A stretch of DNA of 64,000 nucleotides from assembly GCF_025996515.1 (NCBI RefSeq), contig NZ_BLRH01000024.1, forward strand, positions 186,001-250,000. Reading direction: 5' to 3'. Shown piece by piece: positions 1-8,117 of the stretch (positions within the stretch are counted from its first letter, which is position 1; each line of letters begins with the position of its first letter). This DNA is from Rhizohabitans arisaemae (GTDB taxonomy: Bacteria; Actinomycetota; Actinomycetes; Streptosporangiales; Streptosporangiaceae). Made by a program: the position numbers and the translations under genes. The notes under the pieces are model-generated. The model was not told the DNA's origin, ran no database searches, and was given only the letters and a program-made list of their open reading frames with translations.

Positions 1-719
1 CTCATCTCGCAGATCGCCACCGCGCCGTCCTCGTACCGCACCACCATCTCCAGGTAGTCGTGGACGTCCAGCTCGGTGGCGGTCCTGCGCTGTCCCCTGG
101 CGTACACCGAGACGGGACGGCTGCCGATCCACCAGGTGACCAGGTCGAGCAGGTGCACGCCGTTGTGCAAGGCGTGCCCGCCGGACTTGGCCGGGTCGAT
201 CACCCAGGAGCGCCAGTCCGGCCAGATCCAGCCGCCGAGCAGCGCGAGCCGGACGAGGGTGGGACGCCCGACCGCGCCGGAGGCGATCTCGTCTCGGACG
301 GTGCGGGCGTAGTCGTAGAACCGGTGGGAGTGGGCCGCGGCGAGGACGAGGCCGCGTCGCGTGAACGCCTCGACGATCGCCTCCGCACCTTCGACGGTCG
401 TCGCGAGGGGTTTCTCGAGCAGCAGGTGCTTACCTGCGGCCGCCACGCGCAGGGCCAGGTTCTCGTGGGTGTCGTTGGGGGTGCAGACGATGCAGGCGTC
501 GACGTCGGGGCGGGCCAGCGCCCCGGCGAGGTCGGCGGTCCACGGGACGCCGCCGTTGCGGTACGCGGCGGTTCGCGCCCGATCGGCGTTCATGTCGGCG
601 AAGCCCGCCAGCACGCACCTGGGGTCGGCGGTGATGGCCGCGACATGCAGGTCCGCGATCGCACCGGCTCCCACCACCAGGATGCCGAGCGGGCGACTCG
701 ACATGGAATCTCTTTCCAT
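1..719 (-). CDS. Gfo/Idh/MocA family NAD(P)-dependent oxidoreductase (partial, runs off left edge)
   Basis: The reverse strand is open from the start codon to the window edge (about 239 residues; the C-terminus is missing). The N-terminus reads ILVVGAGAIADLH, a Rossmann dinucleotide-binding loop. It is followed by CIVCTPNDTHENLAL and LLLEKPLA, the EKP motif typical of sugar/inositol dehydrogenases of this family, then a GGHALHNGVHLLDL segment from the substrate domain. Two starts are possible: ATG at 719 (AAGGA 7 nt upstream) and ATG at 704 (GGAAAGAG upstream). An IclR-like palindrome overlaps this start region. It is divergent from an aminotransferase, so both may serve one sugar or amino-sugar catabolic route. 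Family call is firm; the substrate is unknown. Confidence 0.88.
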   Translation of the reverse strand, partial: MERDSMSSRPLGILVVGAGAIADLHVAAITADPRCVLAGFADMNADRARTAAYRNGGVPWTADLAGALARPDVDACIVCTPNDTHENLALRVAAAGKHLLLEKPLATTVEGAEAIVEAFTRRGLVLAAAHSHRFYDYARTVRDEIASGAVGRPTLVRLALLGGWIWPDWRSWVIDPAKSGGHALHNGVHLLDLVTWWIGSRPVSVYARGQRRTATELDVHDYLEMVVRYEDGAVAICEM

Positions 720-823
720 GCCTGCATCCTTGAGGGCCCCTCTTCGCGCTGTCAAGGGGGGCCGGACATTGACGTGGCACAGTGTTCCACGTACGGTTCG
801 CTGCGACGTGAAATGACTTTCCA
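704..823. promoter_or_regulatory. Divergent control region with three IclR-like 15-bp boxes
   Basis: Three 15-bp sites share the form TGGAA-N5-TTCCA: 704-718 (TGGAATCTCTTTCCA, perfect arms), 775-789 (TGGCACAGTGTTCCA, one mismatch) and 809-823 (TGAAATGACTTTCCA, one mismatch). The middle box sits inside a larger near-palindrome, ACGTGG...CCACGT, at 772-792. The spacing matches the E. coli IclR consensus TGGAAATNATTTCCA. The boxes lie between two divergent genes, and the first overlaps the translation start of the leftward gene. The cognate regulator is not adjacent inside this window. Confidence 0.6.
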
Positions 824-838
824 TGTAAAGGATGCAAG

Positions 839-2149
839 GTGGACTCGATGAAGCCGGCCGGCCGGGCCCTCCACGACGCCGCCCGCGCGGTGATCCCCGG
901 GGGCGTGAACTCCGCGACGCGGTACGTCGGCGCGCCGTACGCCTTCACGGCCGCGGAGGGTGCGCACGTCACCGACGCGGACGGCACGCGCTACCTCGAC
1001 TACCACGCGGCGTTCGGAGCCGTGCTGCTCGGCCACAACGCGCCCGTCGTGAACGAGGCGGTCGCCCGCGCGTTGAACGGTGTCGGCCTCATCGGGATGG
1101 GGGTGACACCACCGGAGATCGAGATGGCCGAACTGGTCGCCGAGCTCATCCCCTCAGCCGAGATGATGATCGCGACGATGAGCGGCTCCGAGGCGACGGC
1201 CCAGGCCGTACGCCTGGCCCGCGCGGTCACCGGGCGCCCCCTGCTGGTCAAGTTCCAGGGCTGCTACCACGGCTGGCACGACTCCGTCGCCAGGAACGTG
1301 ATCTCTCCGGCGGATCGCGCGTACGGGAGGGACCCGCTCTCCGCCGGGCTGCTCGACGAGGCGGTGGACTCCACGCTCATCGCGGAGTTCAACGACCTCG
1401 ACTCGGTCCGCGCCCTGTACGAACGGCACCCCGAACGGATCGCCGCGGTCATCCTCGAACCCATCCCGCACAACGTCGGCGCGCTCCTCCCCACCCAGGA
1501 GTTCCTCCAGGGCCTCAGGACGCTGACCTCCGAGCACGGGTCCCTGCTCGTCTTCGACGAAGTGATCACCGGGTTCCGGCACGCGCCCGGCGGCTACCAG
1601 CAGATCTGCGGCATCACGCCGGATCTGACCGCCTTCGGCAAGTCCATGGGCAACGGTTTCCCCATGGCCGGGCTCGCGGGCCGACGCGACCTGATGGCCC
1701 GCTACGAGTCCGACGTCCTGCTCGCCGGAACCTTCAACGGGCACCCCGTCGCCGTGGCGGCGGCCGTGGCGACCATGACCTACCTGCGCGACAACCCGGA
1801 CTTCTACCGGCGGACCCACCGGCTCGGCACGCGCATGCGCGCGGGACTGGAGGCCGTCCTCGCCGAGCTCTCCACCCCCGCCACCGTCACCGGGTTCGGC
1901 GGCGTCTTCGCGGTCTACTTCACCTCCGGCCCCGTACGCGGCTACCGCGACCTGCTCCGCAACGACGACGAGGCCTACCGGGTCTTCCACCGGCGCATGA
2001 CCGACGCGGGCTTCCTAATGCTCCCCATGTCCCTCAAACGCAACCACATCTCCGGCGCCCACACCGACGCCGACATCGACCTCACCCTGGAGACCGCCCG
2101 CGACGTCCTCAAATCCATGCACACCGACGGCCTGCTGCCCGGCGACTGA
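839..2149 (+). CDS. Class III PLP aminotransferase, glutamate-1-semialdehyde aminomutase-like
   Basis: 436 residues, the usual length for the GSA-aminomutase/class III aminotransferase family. The N-terminus has the GGVNSATRYVGAPY pattern of GSA aminomutases. The PLP-binding GSEATAQAVRLAR stretch, LLVFDEVITGFR and the Schiff-base lysine K268 in FGKSMGNGFP are all present. GTG at 839 is preferred because AAAGGA lies 6 nt upstream; an in-frame ATG follows at 848. Unlike a tetrapyrrole hemL it is not among haem genes but divergent from a dehydrogenase, with IclR-like operators between. A catabolic transaminase or aminomutase on an amino sugar or beta-amino acid is therefore more likely (inference). 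Confidence 0.85.
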   Translation: MDSMKPAGRALHDAARAVIPGGVNSATRYVGAPYAFTAAEGAHVTDADGTRYLDYHAAFGAVLLGHNAPVVNEAVARALNGVGLIGMGVTPPEIEMAELVAELIPSAEMMIATMSGSEATAQAVRLARAVTGRPLLVKFQGCYHGWHDSVARNVISPADRAYGRDPLSAGLLDEAVDSTLIAEFNDLDSVRALYERHPERIAAVILEPIPHNVGALLPTQEFLQGLRTLTSEHGSLLVFDEVITGFRHAPGGYQQICGITPDLTAFGKSMGNGFPMAGLAGRRDLMARYESDVLLAGTFNGHPVAVAAAVATMTYLRDNPDFYRRTHRLGTRMRAGLEAVLAELSTPATVTGFGGVFAVYFTSGPVRGYRDLLRNDDEAYRVFHRRMTDAGFLMLPMSLKRNHISGAHTDADIDLTLETARDVLKSMHTDGLLPGD

Positions 2150-2166
2150 CCACCGTCACCGAACGA

Positions 2167-2568
2167 TCATGCCTCGCCACTCAATGCTCCATCGGACGCT
2201 GTAAGCTCACCGGCCCGGTGAGCCGCCTCATGCAGGGGGATGGAGCCGTCGGGGACCGGCTGGTCCAGGCGGAGCAGCAGGATGTCATTGCGGGCGGCGG
2301 CGATCTCCAGGGTGAGGGCTTCACCGCTGTCGATCCGGCACACCTCCGCGATCGTGGTGAGTGCGTCGTTGAGCCGTGCGCTGTAGTCGCGGTATGCGGT
2401 GTTGTACGGCAGCATCACGCTGGCGTCGGCCTCGTCCGATTCCCAGATGGAGAACAGCCCCTCCCGGTGTTCGGTGCGCCGCCAGCCGCTGACCATGAGG
2501 TAGTCCTCGACGGCAGCAGGCGACAGGTCCTGAAGGATCAGGGCAGGGAAGTCATGCGCAGCGTTCAT
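2167..2568 (-). CDS. Small hypothetical protein (133 aa)
   Basis: The start at 2568 is supported by GGAGG 7-8 nt upstream on the reverse strand; the open frame extends to 2700 without a better start. The protein is acidic and mixed alpha/beta. It begins MNAAHDFPALILQDLSPAAV and contains WRRTEHREGLFSIWES. I do not recognise the family. It faces the aminotransferase tail to tail, 17 bp apart, and is divergent from the next small gene. Confidence 0.6.
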   Translation of the reverse strand: MNAAHDFPALILQDLSPAAVEDYLMVSGWRRTEHREGLFSIWESDEADASVMLPYNTAYRDYSARLNDALTTIAEVCRIDSGEALTLEIAAARNDILLLRLDQPVPDGSIPLHEAAHRAGELTASDGALSGEA

Positions 2569-2732
2569 GATGTGCCTCCGTCGCCCACACCCTGAGGCTG
2601 TTTCACCGTTCGTAGATGACGCGGTCGTGTCGGCGACGGCACGGCCACCCTCCTTGATCCTTGATATCGGGTCGCGTGTTGTGGTCCTGCCCGGCATCAT
2701 CGGTGCCGAACGGTTGAGGAAGGGGATGTGGG

Positions 2733-3077
2733 ATGACTGCGCCGCGGACGTTCTGGCGGCCGACCGGGCCGGAGGAGCTGGAGCTGGTTCGTGAGTCGGG
2801 GTGGCGGCGGTGGCCGCCGCGTCTTCCGGAGCAGCCGATCTTCTATCCGGTGCTGAACGAGGACTACGCGGTGATGATCGCCCGGGATTGGAACGTCCCG
2901 CACTCCGGGGTCGGTTATGTCACCCGTTTTCAGGTCGACGGTGAATTCGCCGCTCGATACCCTCCTCGACAGGTCGGGGGAAAGGAAATTCTGGAGCTCT
3001 GGGTGCCCGCCGAAGAGTTGGCGGAATTCAACGACCACATCATCGGTCTGATCGAAGTGATCCACGAATTCCGCTGA
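2733..3077 (+). CDS. Small conserved protein (114 aa), related to proteins often labelled 'ADP-ribosylation/crystallin J1'
   Basis: 114 residues with the signatures WRPTGPEELELVRESGWR, PRLPEQPIFYPVLNEDYA and GGKEILELWVPAEELAEFN. From memory, short actinobacterial proteins with this pattern carry the label ADP-ribosylation/crystallin J1, but I see no ADP-ribosylhydrolase active-site pattern and would not infer that activity. ATG at 2733 has AGGGGATG upstream. The protein is soluble, with no signal peptide or membrane segment. Function unknown. Confidence 0.7.
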   Translation: MTAPRTFWRPTGPEELELVRESGWRRWPPRLPEQPIFYPVLNEDYAVMIARDWNVPHSGVGYVTRFQVDGEFAARYPPRQVGGKEILELWVPAEELAEFNDHIIGLIEVIHEFR

Positions 3078-3235
3078 TCTTAATCAGGTAGACAAGAGTC
3101 GTGTTCTTGGTGGACCGGCTCATTCTATCGTCGATGATAATTCGCTTTGTCGTCTAGGTGAAGCTATCTAATACTCAGATGGGTTTCTATTCATCGAGTG
3201 GGCGGTGGGAGGGGGGTCCACCGCCCGGAGTGCAC

Positions 3236-3637
3236 CTACGTGTTCGTGTCCTTGGCGGGTTTCTCGAGAGACTCGGTGCGGGCGAGCAGGACGGCGAGCA
3301 TGTCACGCATCTCCATCTGCCCGGCCTTGAGCTTGTCGACGTCTGCTGCTACTTGTTCGAGCCGTAGTTCCACTCGTTCGAGCTTGTACTCAACCACCTC
3401 AAGTCGCTGCTCGACGCGGTCGAGTCGCTGTTCAACACGGTCGAGTCTCTGCTCAACGCGGTCGAGCCTTTGTTCAACCACGTCGAGCCTTTTCTCTACT
3501 CGGTTGAGTCGTAGTTCTACTCGGTCGAGTCTTACTTCCAGGACCTTCTGGCCGTGCACGACTTCCTTGATATCGTCTCTGGTTTCGGCGATACCGGTTT
3601 CTGTTGCGGTACCCCTGTCCGCAATGGTTGCTGCCAT
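3236..3637 (-). CDS. Coiled-coil heptad-repeat protein (133 aa)
   Basis: Residues about 30-110 form one long predicted coiled coil built from the heptad (L/V)(D/E)RVE(Q/L)R repeated about ten times (RLDRVEQ, RLDRVEQ, RLDRVEQ, RLEVVEY and so on). At DNA level this is a 21-nt tandem repeat with near-identical units at about 3400-3540, which could expand or contract in frame by slippage. It is soluble with no membrane anchor. The reverse-strand ATG at 3637 has no Shine-Dalgarno; a TATTCT hexamer ends 7 nt before it, so the mRNA may be leaderless. It resembles small DUF-type coiled-coil proteins of actinomycetes. Function unknown. Confidence 0.7.
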   Translation of the reverse strand: MAATIADRGTATETGIAETRDDIKEVVHGQKVLEVRLDRVELRLNRVEKRLDVVEQRLDRVEQRLDRVEQRLDRVEQRLEVVEYKLERVELRLEQVAADVDKLKAGQMEMRDMLAVLLARTESLEKPAKDTNT

Positions 3638-3961
3638 GCGTAAAGAATAGGCACATGGCGAGTCTGGACGTTGCCAATTCGCTCATTTGTTGGGTTGGGG
3701 CTGGACGGTTTATCTGGGTCTGCTGGAAGACATCCAGATTTGTAATTTCACCAGAAATCGGACACGGTTGAACTGGTGTACGAATATTCGCCTGCTAGTC
3801 CATGGAAAAGGCGGCGGCTTCCAACGGCTCCGGGATGGGGAGAAGGTCGAAAAGTCGCAAAGGGAGTGTCAAAAGGTGCAACACGGCGATTCCGGATGAC
3901 GTTTTCCCTGTTCGGCGACTTACCCTGGCGATGATCGAACTCATCGAAGGGACGGGGCTTC
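3638..3961. other. Intergenic stretch, no convincing gene
   Basis: AT-richer than its surroundings. It holds a perfect 10-bp palindrome CGAATATTCG at 3781-3790 and presumably the promoter of the P450 operon. Short open frames here have no ribosome binding site or recognisable product. Confidence 0.5.
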
Positions 3962-4198
3962 ATGAGGATCGTCGTCGATCTCAACCGGTGCCAGGGATAC
4001 GCGCAGTGCGCCTTCCTCGCCCCGGACGTGTTCGTCCTGCACGGCCAGGAGGCGCTGATGTACGACCCCGGCGCCGACGAGGCGCTCGCCGAGCAGGTGG
4101 CGCGGGCCGCGGCGGCCTGTCCGGTCCAGGCGATTCTGGTGGAGCGGGGCGAGGGAGCCCGGGAGCCGGTGGGGGCGGTCGGCGGCCATGGTCACTGA
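3962..4198 (+). CDS. 3Fe-4S ferredoxin of a class I P450 system
   Basis: 78 residues. The N-terminus MRIVVDLNRCQGYAQCAFLAP and the later AACPVQAI supply three cysteines in the CxxxxxC...CP pattern of actinobacterial [3Fe-4S] ferredoxins that reduce cytochromes P450. The Gly/His-rich tail overlaps the start of the next gene by 11 bp, so the two are translationally coupled. Its role is electron carrier between the downstream FAD reductase and the P450. Confidence 0.92.
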   Translation: MRIVVDLNRCQGYAQCAFLAPDVFVLHGQEALMYDPGADEALAEQVARAAAACPVQAILVERGEGAREPVGAVGGHGH

Positions 4199-5582
4199 AG
4201 GATCCGTCGCGGAGTTCAACCGGAACGGCCGGGTGGTCGTCGTCGGCGCGTCGCTGGCGGGTCTGCGGGCCGCGGAGGCCCTCCGGGATGAGGGCTTCGC
4301 CGGGACATTGATCATGATCGGCGACGAGCGGCTGCAGCCGTACGACCGTCCGCCGCTCTCCAAGCAGGTCCTGCTCGGCAGGACGTCGGCCGACCGTACG
4401 CTGCTGCCCCGGCGGCGGGCGATCAACGCGGAGTGGCGGCTCGGGGTTCCGGCCGCGGGTCTGGATCTGAGCCGGCACCGGGTCCGGCTCGCCGACGGCC
4501 GGGAGGTCGGCTTCGACCGGCTGCTGATCGCCACGGGCGCGCGTGCCAGGCCGTGGCCGAGGGAGGCCGAGGCCGAACTGGACGGGGTCTTCGTCCTGCG
4601 GAGCGTCGGGGACGCGGCGAAGCTGGAGCGGCGCCTGGCGGCCAAGCCACACCGGGTGCTGGTCGTCGGCGCCGGTTTCACCGGATGCGAGGTCGCCTCC
4701 GCCTGCCGGGCCCGGGGGATCGAGGTCACGGTCGCCGAACGCGGCCCGGCCCCGCTGGTCGGCGCGCTCGGCGGTGTCGTCGGGGCCGTCGCGGCGGAAC
4801 TCCAGCGCAAGAACGGGGTGGACCTCCGCTGCAACATCACGGTCACCGAGCTCGAAGGCGATCTGGGCGGCCGGCTCAAGCGCGCCCATCTGTCCGACGG
4901 CACCGTGCTCGACGTCGACGTGGCGGTGATCGCGCTGGGCGCGCTCCGCAACACCGAGTGGCTCACCGGATCGGGGCTGGCCGCCGGGCCCCGGGGGATC
5001 GCCTGCGACGCGGGGTGCCGGGCTTTCGACGTGCACGGCATCGTCACCGACGACGTCTTCGTGGCGGGGGACGTGGCCCGTGCCCCGCATCCGCTCTTCG
5101 GCTATCAGTTTCTCTCCCTGGAGCACTGGGGGAACGCGGTCTCCCAGGCCGAGACCGCGGCGCACAACATGGTGCGTTCCGGACTCGACCGCCGCCCCCA
5201 CCTGTGGGTGCCGGCGTTCTGGTCCGCGCAGTTCGGCGTGAACATCAAGTCCGTGGGAGTGCCGCCCATGGGGGAGGAGCTCCTGGTCACCCAGGGTGCC
5301 CTCGCCGAGCACCGGTTCGCGGCGGTGTACGGGTACCAAGGCCGGGTGATCGCCGCGGTCACCTTCGACCACGGCAGGTGGATCGACTTCTACAGTCGGC
5401 AGATAGAGTCGGCGGCCCCGTTCCCGCCCGAGTTCGTCGGCGTCGACCGGCGGGCCGACGGGATGCGGCCGGTGCCGGCGGACTTTCCCGATCCCGCGCT
5501 GCCCACGCACGGTCCCACCGTCACGGTGAGCGGCTACGCGCCCAACGAGCGGCGGCTCACCTTCACCCCGGCCCGCACCTGA
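4188..5582 (+). CDS. FAD-dependent ferredoxin reductase
   Basis: 464 residues. VVVVGASLAGLRAAEAL near the N-terminus is the FAD-binding GxGxxG-type loop. A second Rossmann motif VLVVGAGFTGCEVAS near residue 160 binds NAD(P)H, and DVFVAGDVARAPHP is the conserved FAD-contacting GD motif. YDRPPLSKQVL is typical of rubredoxin/putidaredoxin reductase-like enzymes, with a reductase C-terminal domain after about residue 330. It overlaps the ferredoxin and lies 17 bp before the P450, completing an NAD(P)H-to-ferredoxin-to-P450 chain. Confidence 0.92.
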   Translation: MVTEGSVAEFNRNGRVVVVGASLAGLRAAEALRDEGFAGTLIMIGDERLQPYDRPPLSKQVLLGRTSADRTLLPRRRAINAEWRLGVPAAGLDLSRHRVRLADGREVGFDRLLIATGARARPWPREAEAELDGVFVLRSVGDAAKLERRLAAKPHRVLVVGAGFTGCEVASACRARGIEVTVAERGPAPLVGALGGVVGAVAAELQRKNGVDLRCNITVTELEGDLGGRLKRAHLSDGTVLDVDVAVIALGALRNTEWLTGSGLAAGPRGIACDAGCRAFDVHGIVTDDVFVAGDVARAPHPLFGYQFLSLEHWGNAVSQAETAAHNMVRSGLDRRPHLWVPAFWSAQFGVNIKSVGVPPMGEELLVTQGALAEHRFAAVYGYQGRVIAAVTFDHGRWIDFYSRQIESAAPFPPEFVGVDRRADGMRPVPADFPDPALPTHGPTVTVSGYAPNERRLTFTPART

Positions 5583-5599
5583 CCTAGGGGGACTGCACC

Positions 5600-6832
5600 A
5601 TGATTTCCGGCACCCTGCTCAATCAAGCCACCGAGTATGAGAACCGCGCCGATCCCTATCCGATCTATGCGGAGCTCCGCAAAACGCCTGTGGCGCTCCA
5701 GGATGACGGCGTGTACGCGGTGAGCACCTACTGGGAGATCCGCAGCCTGCTCGCCGACCCTCGGATCAGCTCCGACATCCGCAACCGCGACCCGCGGCTG
5801 GGCGGCCCGATGATCACAGAGGACGAGGCCAACCTGCCGCCCAGTTTCATCAGGCTGGATCCGCCCGAGCACGACCGGTTGCGGTGCCTGGCGGGCCGGC
5901 CGTTCGGGCCGCCGCACACCCCCCGGCGGATCCACGCCATGCACGCCGAGCTGGCCCGGATGATCGCCGAACTCATCGACCGCTTTCACGGCTCGAACCA
6001 GGTCGACATCGTGGAGGACTTCGCCTACCCGTTCCCGGTGGCGGTGATCTGCAAGCTCCTCGGCGTCCCCCACCAGGACGAGCACCTCTTCCACGACTGG
6101 ACCGAGAAGATCGTCAACGCCTTGGACCCCAACCCGGAGGAGGGGCCCCTGGAACGGCAGCGCGTCGCCCAGCAGGCCCGTCTGGACCTGGGCGGATACC
6201 TCACCGGGCTGGTTGAGGAGCACCGGCTGGCGCCGGGGGAGGACCTGCTCTCCGCGCTCACCGTGGAACACGGCCCGGACGGCGGGATGTCCCCGGTGGA
6301 GGTGATCGTCACGGCGGTGCTGCTCCTCATCGCCGGTCATGAGACCACGGTCAACCTCATCACCAACGGGATGCTCACCCTGCTCCGCAACCCCGAGATC
6401 CTGCGGCGGCTGCGGGACGACCCCGATCTGGCGGTCCCGCTCGTGGAGGAGCTGCTCCGCTTCGAACCGCCGGTGCAGCTGCTCCCGCAGCGCACCTGCC
6501 TGGCGGACATCGACGTGGCCGGGACGGTCATCCCCAAAGGCGCACCCATCTGGCTGGTCCTGGGCGCCGGCAACCGCGACCCCCGCCGGTTCCAGGACCC
6601 CGACCGGTTCGACCCGGATCGCCGGGACAACGAGCATCTCGGCTTCGGCAGCGGCGTCCACTACTGTTTCGGCGCGCCGCTGGCCCGGCTGGAGGCGCAG
6701 CTGGCGCTGGCCGCGCTCGCCCGGCGCCTGGCCAACCCCGAGCTCGTGTACGACCCGCCGGTGTATCGGCGGAACCCGGTTCTGCGCGGCCCCCGCCACC
6801 TCCACGTCACCTTCGACACCCTCGTCGCCTGA
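5600..6832 (+). CDS. Cytochrome P450 (bacterial CYP, about 410 aa)
   Basis: 410 residues, normal for a soluble bacterial P450. The I-helix reads LLIAGHETTVNLI, the ExxR motif is EELLRFEPP, and the heme loop is FGSGVHYCFGAPLAR with the axial thiolate at C356. GGGG 5' of ATG 5600 gives the ribosome binding site. As last gene of a three-gene operon carrying its own redox partners it is likely a self-contained hydroxylase. The substrate cannot be read from sequence; no biosynthetic core enzyme is adjacent. Confidence 0.95.
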   Translation: MISGTLLNQATEYENRADPYPIYAELRKTPVALQDDGVYAVSTYWEIRSLLADPRISSDIRNRDPRLGGPMITEDEANLPPSFIRLDPPEHDRLRCLAGRPFGPPHTPRRIHAMHAELARMIAELIDRFHGSNQVDIVEDFAYPFPVAVICKLLGVPHQDEHLFHDWTEKIVNALDPNPEEGPLERQRVAQQARLDLGGYLTGLVEEHRLAPGEDLLSALTVEHGPDGGMSPVEVIVTAVLLLIAGHETTVNLITNGMLTLLRNPEILRRLRDDPDLAVPLVEELLRFEPPVQLLPQRTCLADIDVAGTVIPKGAPIWLVLGAGNRDPRRFQDPDRFDPDRRDNEHLGFGSGVHYCFGAPLARLEAQLALAALARRLANPELVYDPPVYRRNPVLRGPRHLHVTFDTLVA

Positions 6833-6861
6833 CCCGCCTCAACCCAAAACCATCCGGCACC

Positions 6862-6882
6862 GGTACGGCTGCGCGCCGTACC
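6862..6882. terminator. Bidirectional hairpin between convergent genes
   Basis: GGTACGGC-TGCGC-GCCGTACC: 8-bp perfect arms and a 5-nt loop between the convergent P450 and monooxygenase genes. There is no U-tract, as is common in actinomycetes. Confidence 0.55.
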
Positions 6883-6901
6883 CTCCCTCGGTTTCCCGGG
6901 G

Positions 6902-8044
6902 TCAGGTGTGCGTGTAGTCCGGGGGGTTCCAGCCGAAGATGTCGTCCATGGCGGCGGCCATCCGGCGCCGGCCGAGGCGCCAGGCGAGGGCCATGCCCTC
7001 GTCGCGGAGCCGTACCAGCAGCGGGTTGCGGACCTGGGTGATCCGGCAGCCGACGGCGGATCTGGCCACGATCGCCGAGGTGCGCTTCAGCCTGGCCGCG
7101 GTGTAGCCGGCGAGGTCGCCCCCGGCGACGTGGGCGAGGGTCACCGCGTCCTCGATCGCCTGGCAGGCCCCCTGGCCCAGGTTGGGGGTCATGGCGTGGG
7201 CGGCGTCCCCGAGCAGGGCGATCTTGCCGCGGTGCATCGCGGGCAGCGGGGTGGCGAGGTGGTAGACGTCGTTCCTGAGGATGGCCTCCGGGGAGACGGC
7301 GTCGAGGAGCTCGGGGATGGGCGAATGCCAGCCCCGGAAAAGGCGGCGCAGCAGGGCGCGCTGGTCGCCGTCCCCACCCCCGGCGGGGACGGTGTCGGTG
7401 GCGTAGCAGTAGGCGGCCCCGCCGATCAGCGGCATCACGCCGAAGACCCTGCCCGCGCCCCAGGTTTCGAAGGTCTGCCCGGGAACGTGGCCGCCGGGGA
7501 TGAGCATGCGCCAGCTGGTGACCCCCGCGTAGCTCGGTTCCGGGTGGTCGGGGAAGAGGGCGGATCTGACCGCGGAGCGGATGCCGTCGGCGGCGACGAC
7601 CAGGTCGGCTTCGATCGGGTCGGGGTCGCCGACGAGCCGGACCCGGCCGCTCGCGGGTTCCGCCTCGGCCACGGCGGTGTTCAGCCGGACGACGCCGGGG
7701 GGCAGCTGCGCGGCGAGCGCGTCGACCAGGTCGGCGCGGCGGACGAGCACCACGGAGTCGCCGTGCTTGTCGGAGATCTCCCGTACGGCGGTCTTCATCA
7801 GCCAGCGGCCTTTCGCGCTCCGCACCCCTCCTTCGCCTTGGACGGCGGAGAGCTTGCGGATCCCGTCGCCGACGCCGATGACGTCGAGGGCCTTGAGCGC
7901 GTTGACGGCGACGGCGAGCCCTGAGCCGACCGGCTCCAAGGACGCGGCCCGCTCGAACACCGTCACCGCCCAGCCGCGTTGCCACAGCGCCACCGCCGCC
8001 GTCAGCCCGCCGACCCCGGCTCCGATCACCGTCGCGCGTCTCAT
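6902..8044 (-). CDS. FAD-dependent aromatic-type monooxygenase
   Basis: 380 residues. The N-terminal ATVIGAGVGGLTAAVAL binds the ADP part of FAD. DLVVAADGIRSAVR is the DG motif and IALLGDAAHAMTPNLGQGACQAIEDA is the GD motif of the PHBH/salicylate hydroxylase flavoprotein group. ATG at 8044 has AAGGAGAAGG upstream. It is divergent from a TetR regulator across three repeated operators, so the regulator almost certainly controls it. It may detoxify or catabolise an aromatic inducer (inference). Confidence 0.92.
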   Translation of the reverse strand: MRRATVIGAGVGGLTAAVALWQRGWAVTVFERAASLEPVGSGLAVAVNALKALDVIGVGDGIRKLSAVQGEGGVRSAKGRWLMKTAVREISDKHGDSVVLVRRADLVDALAAQLPPGVVRLNTAVAEAEPASGRVRLVGDPDPIEADLVVAADGIRSAVRSALFPDHPEPSYAGVTSWRMLIPGGHVPGQTFETWGAGRVFGVMPLIGGAAYCYATDTVPAGGGDGDQRALLRRLFRGWHSPIPELLDAVSPEAILRNDVYHLATPLPAMHRGKIALLGDAAHAMTPNLGQGACQAIEDAVTLAHVAGGDLAGYTAARLKRTSAIVARSAVGCRITQVRNPLLVRLRDEGMALAWRLGRRRMAAAMDDIFGWNPPDYTHT

Positions 8045-8057
8045 GACCTTCTCCTTA

Positions 8058-8109
8058 ACTACGGATGTAGTGCACCTTACTACGCCTGTAGTTTAACTAC
8101 AAATGTAGT
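8058..8109. promoter_or_regulatory. Triple TetR-type operator, ACTAC-N4-GTAGT
   Basis: Three perfect 14-bp palindromes lie at 8058-8071 (N4=GGAT), 8079-8092 (GCCT) and 8096-8109 (AAAT), starting 21 and 17 bp apart. They fill nearly all of the space between the divergent monooxygenase and TetR genes. The last one ends 8 bp before the TetR start codon and overlaps its probable -10 (TAGTAT, 8106-8111). Confidence 0.8.
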
Positions 8110-8117
8110 ATGAAGGG

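Noticed and set aside
430-987. Reverse-strand open frame of 185 codons across the divergent promoter
   Set aside because: It is a high-GC shadow frame of the Gfo/Idh/MocA gene and would cover the IclR-like boxes; the true reverse-strand frame carries the family motifs.
839-2149. Assignment as hemL (tetrapyrrole glutamate-1-semialdehyde aminomutase)
   Set aside because: Sequence is hemL-like, but the neighbourhood has no haem genes and shows divergent catabolic-type control.
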